Shown here one piece after another: positions 33,157 to 36,461 of a stretch of DNA of 36,461 nucleotides. Made by a program: the position numbers and the translations under genes. The notes below the pieces were generated by a model. That model ran no database searches. It was not told the origin of the DNA and saw only the letters and a program-made list of their open reading frames with translations. The stretch lies in the NCBI GenBank assembly GCA_020072765.1, contig JAIQGD010000017.1, positions 1-36,461 of the forward strand, in the 5' to 3' direction. The stretch comes from Terriglobia bacterium (lineage in GTDB: Bacteria; Acidobacteriota; Terriglobia; Acidiferrales; UBA7541). Numbering within the stretch: position 1 is the stretch's first letter; each line of letters opens with the position of its first letter.

Positions 33157-34080
33157 TTACCTGGGCCCCTGCGTCCCGGCTTTCCGAATCCGCGCGCTGT
33201 GAAGCGCGTTCCTCACATTGCCGCCGCTTTCGGCGAGCCGGCGTCGCGCCTCCGCGGCGCTGGCGCCCGTCTTGAGCATCACGAGCGCCGCGGGTAGGTC
33301 GTGACCCGCCTGCCGCAGGGCGCGCTCGGCTTCGCGCAGACTTACGCCCGCGGCCTCCTCGAGAATGCGCGCGCCGCGCCGCCGCAGCTTCTGGTTGGTC
33401 AGCGCCACATGGACCATCCAGTTTTCGTAAACCCTTCCGGCGCGCACCATGGCGGCGGTGGACAGCATATTCAAAACCATTTTCTGGGCCGTTCCGGCCT
33501 TCAGCCGCGTCGAGCCGGCGATGGCCTCGGCGCCGGTGTCGGGCGCAATGCCGATGGAGGCGCGGCGGGCCAGCGGCGAGCGCGGATTCGAGGTGATGCC
33601 GACGGTCACGGCGCCGGTGCGCCGCGCGGCATCGAGCGCGCCGAGGACGTACGGCGTGGTCCCGCTCGCCGACAGCCCCACCACCACGTCGCTGCGTTTC
33701 ACGCGCGCGCGCCGGATGTCGCGCGCTCCGCCCGGGGCGGAATCTTCCGCGCCCTCGACGGCGTGTTGCAGCGCGCGCGCGCCTCCCGCGATAATCGCCT
33801 GGACCATGTGAGGCGGTGTGCCAAATGTGGGCGGGCATTCCGCGGCGTCAAGCACGGCGAGGCGCCCGCTGGTTCCCGCGCCGACATAGAAAAGCGCTCC
33901 GCCGTGGCGAAAGGCGTTGGCCACCGCATCCACCGCGCGCGCAATCTTCGGCAATTCGCGGCGCACGGCGCGCGCCACTTGCGCGTCCTCGTGGTTGAGC
34001 GCGCGCACGATGGCCAGCGTGGATTTCTGGTCCAGGCCGCGCGAACGCGGATTCCGCTGCTCTGTCTTGGGTGGTTTCAA
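33157..34080 (-). CDS. murQ: N-acetylmuramic acid 6-phosphate etherase
   Basis: 307 aa with a TTG start at 34080; no ATG is available before the conserved TEQRNPRS (6-13), and the ribosome site is weak. SIS-domain enzyme with the family's GAGTSGRLAVLDAAECPPTFG (catalytic E81) and EGAEDS (E112), GLSASGTTPYV sugar-phosphate loop, GSTRLKAGTAQKMVLNMLST, and a C-terminal helical UBA-like tail. It cleaves the lactyl ether of MurNAc-6-phosphate to give GlcNAc-6-phosphate and lactate, feeding wall sugars back to metabolism. Its stop is 14 bases from murA. The upstream gene is a wall-active hexosaminidase fusion, so its role in muropeptide recycling is well supported by context. Confidence 0.96.
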   Translation of the reverse strand: MKPPKTEQRNPRSRGLDQKSTLAIVRALNHEDAQVARAVRRELPKIARAVDAVANAFRHGGALFYVGAGTSGRLAVLDAAECPPTFGTPPHMVQAIIAGGARALQHAVEGAEDSAPGGARDIRRARVKRSDVVVGLSASGTTPYVLGALDAARRTGAVTVGITSNPRSPLARRASIGIAPDTGAEAIAGSTRLKAGTAQKMVLNMLSTAAMVRAGRVYENWMVHVALTNQKLRRRGARILEEAAGVSLREAERALRQAGHDLPAALVMLKTGASAAEARRRLAESGGNVRNALHSARIRKAGTQGPR

Positions 34081-34170
34081 TGCCCCGTACGCCCGCCTTT
34101 GATTATAGCGGCAGGCGTACCCCGGAGGATGCCCGGCAAGCGATTCTGGGGGTGGGGTGTGCCGAGGGAG

Positions 34171-36461
34171 TTATCGGGCGGCCGCCTGGCCGCCGGCCAG
34201 GCCCAGCGCCTGCACCACGGCGTCATGCAGCGCGGGCCGCACCTGGCGGATCTTTTCGTTGGCCCGGGTGAGATTCACGCGATTGGTGAGCAGGATGACG
34301 AACAAGTTGTGCTCCGGGTCGATCCACAGGGACGTGCCCGTGAACCCCGTATGGCCGAAACTCGCCGCCGGGAAGTAGCGCCCCGCGGACGATGGCTCGG
34401 TGGGGACATCCCAGCCGAGTGCGCGGGCGGAGTCGCCCAGGGCGCGGCGGGTCGTAAACTCGTTGATGGTGGTGCGCGCCAGCAGGCGGTGGTGCGCGTA
34501 GATGCCGCCGTTGAGCAGCATTTGGGCGAACACGGCGATATCCCCCGCCGTCGAAAACAGCCCCGCGTGTCCCGCGACCCCGCCCATGGCCCAGGCGTTC
34601 TCGTCGTCCACTTCGCCTCGCAGGAGGCGCTTGCGGTATGCGGTGTCGTGTTCGGTGGGGGCGATGCGCTGCCGCAGGGCTCGCGGCGGGTTGAAGAGGG
34701 AAGTGGTCATTCCGAGCGGCCTGAAAATATTCTGCTGGGCGAATTCGTCGAGCGGCTGTCCCGTCAGCCGCTCCACAATGCTGCCCAGGAGAATGAAGCC
34801 GAGATCGGAATACTCGATTTGCGTGCCCGGTTCGTGCACCAGCGGCTCGGCCATCGCGCGGGACAGAATGGCGCGGGAGCCCTTCGCGGCTTGGTAAAAA
34901 TCGCGGTGCCACGGGAGCCCGGAATCGTGCGACAGCAGCATGCGCAGCGTCACATGCTTGCGCCAGGCGGGGTCCGGGTCGGCCTTCGCCGCCGCCGCGA
35001 ACTCCGGCAGATAGCGCTCCACCGGGGCATCCAGCTCGATGCGCCTTTGCTGGGCGAGCAGCATCACGGCGGTGGTGGTGACGATGGGTTTGGTCAGCGA
35101 GGCCACGTCGTAGATTGTGTCCGCCTTGACGCGGGGAGACTTCTTGTCGGATGCGAGCCGGCCGAATGCGTGCATCGCAACTTGATTATTCCATCCCACG
35201 GCAAGGACGCCGCCCGGAAAAGCGCCGTCGGCGACCGCGCGGTCGAGTAAATCGTACGCGGGCTTCAGGCGGTCCGCCATCGCCGCGGCTGCTGGCACAA
35301 GGGTCATAGCAGCGGCCGGCACGCGCAGGCCGTCGCCGCGGCGGGCGGTGCCCGGAACGGTCACCGGTATCTTTCCATTCACCGCCACCTGCCCGAACAG
35401 TGCGCGGGCGGCGGCGCGTTGCGATACGTCGTTGGCGGAAAATTCCGCCAGCCACGTCTGGGCGTTGGGGAAGCGTTCGATCAAATAGGGGCTTCCAAAC
35501 GACACGACGGCGGCGGGTTTCCCCGCGGCGAGCAATTGGTTGACGAACGCGCGCTGATCTTCCGGAAAACCGACGTTGCCCTTGCGGTCCACGGTGCGGA
35601 CAAAAAGCGCGGCGATGGCCACGTCGTAGGTTTCCGGCGGCGGCAAATGCAGGTTGCGGACGGGGAAAAACAACGTGTCGGCGCGCAGCACCGCCAGCGA
35701 ATCAACGCGCGGCCGGATCTCCGGCTCGATGGTTTCGCCGGGGTGGCTGTCGGGGTCGGCCGAAAGCGCGACCAGCAGGACGCGCAGCGGACGCGCCGCA
35801 TCAAGCGGCAGCAGGTGCGAAGCATCGCGCAGCAGCGTGACGCCGCGGTCGGCGATATCTTGCGCCTGGGCCTCGAACTCCGGGCGGCCGAACTTCTCGT
35901 TCAGGCGCGCTACATCCACGAGGCGGTTTTTGGGCAGCCCCAGCCGGGCTTTGGCTTCCAGAATCCGCCGCACCGAGGCGTCAATGCGGGCAACGGAAAG
36001 GCGTCCGGATTGGACCGCTTCTTCCAGGGCCGCAATGGCGGCGTCGGGAACCGGCGGCATCAGCAGAACGTCCGCGCCGGCTTCGACGGACCGCACCGCA
36101 GCCTCTCCCGGCGGATAGAGCGTGGCGATGCCGCCCATTTCGAGCGCGTCGGTGATGATCAGGCCGCGGAATTTCATTTCGCCGCGGAGGAGATCGGTCA
36201 GGATTTTCGGCGAGGTGGTGGCCGGAGAATTGGGGGCCGGGTCGAGCGCCGGCACGGCCAAATGTCCTGGCATGATGGAGCTGACGCCCGCGCTAATGGC
36301 GGCGCGAAACGGCACGAGCTCAACGGTATCGAGTTCCCGCCGGTCGCCCGGAACCACGGCCAGCGCCAGGTGCGAGTCCACGCTGACGTTGCCGTGGCCT
36401 GGGAAATGCTTGGCCGTGGCCAGCGCGCCGTTTTCCTCGACGCCGCGGACGAATTGCGCGA
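34171..36461 (-). CDS. GH3 N-acetylhexosaminidase fused to class C beta-lactamase-like serine hydrolase (5' partial)
   Basis: The frame is open to the window edge; the visible part is about 762 residues. Its first visible segment contains the GH3 motif KHFPGHGNVSVDSH, carrying the Asp-His pair used by NagZ-type enzymes (codons near 36370-36378). The nucleophile Asp is in LIITDALEMGG (36148-36150), followed by a GH3 C-terminal-like domain. The last about 350 residues are a serine hydrolase of the class C beta-lactamase/D-alanyl-esterase fold, with SLTK (nucleophile Ser near 35098), YSD, and HTGFTG in place of KTG. GH3-NagZ enzymes release GlcNAc from muropeptides. The hydrolase half may act on the peptide or on esters. 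murQ follows 90 bases downstream. The signal peptide, if any, is outside the window. Confidence 0.9.
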   Translation of the reverse strand, partial: AQFVRGVEENGALATAKHFPGHGNVSVDSHLALAVVPGDRRELDTVELVPFRAAISAGVSSIMPGHLAVPALDPAPNSPATTSPKILTDLLRGEMKFRGLIITDALEMGGIATLYPPGEAAVRSVEAGADVLLMPPVPDAAIAALEEAVQSGRLSVARIDASVRRILEAKARLGLPKNRLVDVARLNEKFGRPEFEAQAQDIADRGVTLLRDASHLLPLDAARPLRVLLVALSADPDSHPGETIEPEIRPRVDSLAVLRADTLFFPVRNLHLPPPETYDVAIAALFVRTVDRKGNVGFPEDQRAFVNQLLAAGKPAAVVSFGSPYLIERFPNAQTWLAEFSANDVSQRAAARALFGQVAVNGKIPVTVPGTARRGDGLRVPAAAMTLVPAAAAMADRLKPAYDLLDRAVADGAFPGGVLAVGWNNQVAMHAFGRLASDKKSPRVKADTIYDVASLTKPIVTTTAVMLLAQQRRIELDAPVERYLPEFAAAAKADPDPAWRKHVTLRMLLSHDSGLPWHRDFYQAAKGSRAILSRAMAEPLVHEPGTQIEYSDLGFILLGSIVERLTGQPLDEFAQQNIFRPLGMTTSLFNPPRALRQRIAPTEHDTAYRKRLLRGEVDDENAWAMGGVAGHAGLFSTAGDIAVFAQMLLNGGIYAHHRLLARTTINEFTTRRALGDSARALGWDVPTEPSSAGRYFPAASFGHTGFTGTSLWIDPEHNLFVILLTNRVNLTRANEKIRQVRPALHDAVVQALGLAGGQAAAR

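Noticed and set aside
33301-35250. Open frame of 649 codons on the plus strand
   Set aside because: Antisense to murQ and the GH3/serine-hydrolase gene, both with clear catalytic motifs. No recognisable domain.

Overview
The window is a GC-rich (roughly 60-65 %) bacterial chromosome segment with dense, ordinary protein-coding content. Most intergenic gaps longer than about 60 bases carry small palindromes. No rRNA, tRNA, CRISPR array, transposase, integrase or phage gene was found. Several features suggest an acidobacterium (phylum Acidobacteriota): the M13 and DUF885 peptidases, a GH3/serine-hydrolase fusion, MacB-type permeases without an ATPase, a YHS plus HMBD copper ATPase, and intergenic palindromes of the tgtcattccga...gaggaatctgct type. 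That placement is inference from family content, not a database result.

Layout. 1-8375 (+): a secreted or anchored rhodanese-like protein, a uroporphyrinogen-decarboxylase-family protein, a DegP/HtrA protease, a peptidoglycan-binding-domain protein, an aldehyde dehydrogenase and an M13 metallopeptidase. 8606-9109 (-): a DinB-family protein. 9412-11444 (+): a J-domain/coiled-coil protein overlapping a cytoplasmic beta-propeller protein. 11650-12771 (-): tsaD, divergent from galU (12900-13799, +). 13863-16950 (-): a copper P-type ATPase, then a small HMA-fold-like protein without the metal-binding cysteines, then an FmdB-type zinc ribbon. 17132-20988 (+): a MacA-like adaptor and two tandem MacB-like permeases with no ATPase gene. 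21119-22576 (-): an isochorismatase-family hydrolase and a TlpA-like thioredoxin.

22665-25208 (+): a four-gene run in which every junction is an ATGA overlap: a membrane GT2 glycosyltransferase, two tandem eukaryote-like 6-pyruvoyl-tetrahydropterin synthase paralogues, and folE. This is the most interesting unit in the window. It looks like a route from GTP to a tetrahydropterin, with a glycosyltransferase translated as part of the same message.

25422-26765 (-): a membrane-anchored CapA-family protein, divergent from a secreted DUF885 metallopeptidase (26983-28761, +). 29065-31670 (+): rpsO-pnp, with a good promoter and structured intergenic RNA. 31871-36461 (-): a cell-wall recycling and synthesis operon: a GH3 N-acetylhexosaminidase/serine-hydrolase fusion (cut by the window end), murQ and murA. 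The pnp and murA transcripts converge, and each has its own intrinsic terminator.

Many start codons were moved downstream of the longest open frame, using Shine-Dalgarno sites, signal peptides or overlap with a divergent neighbour. Promoter calls come from reading sigma70-like hexamers by eye and are candidates only.
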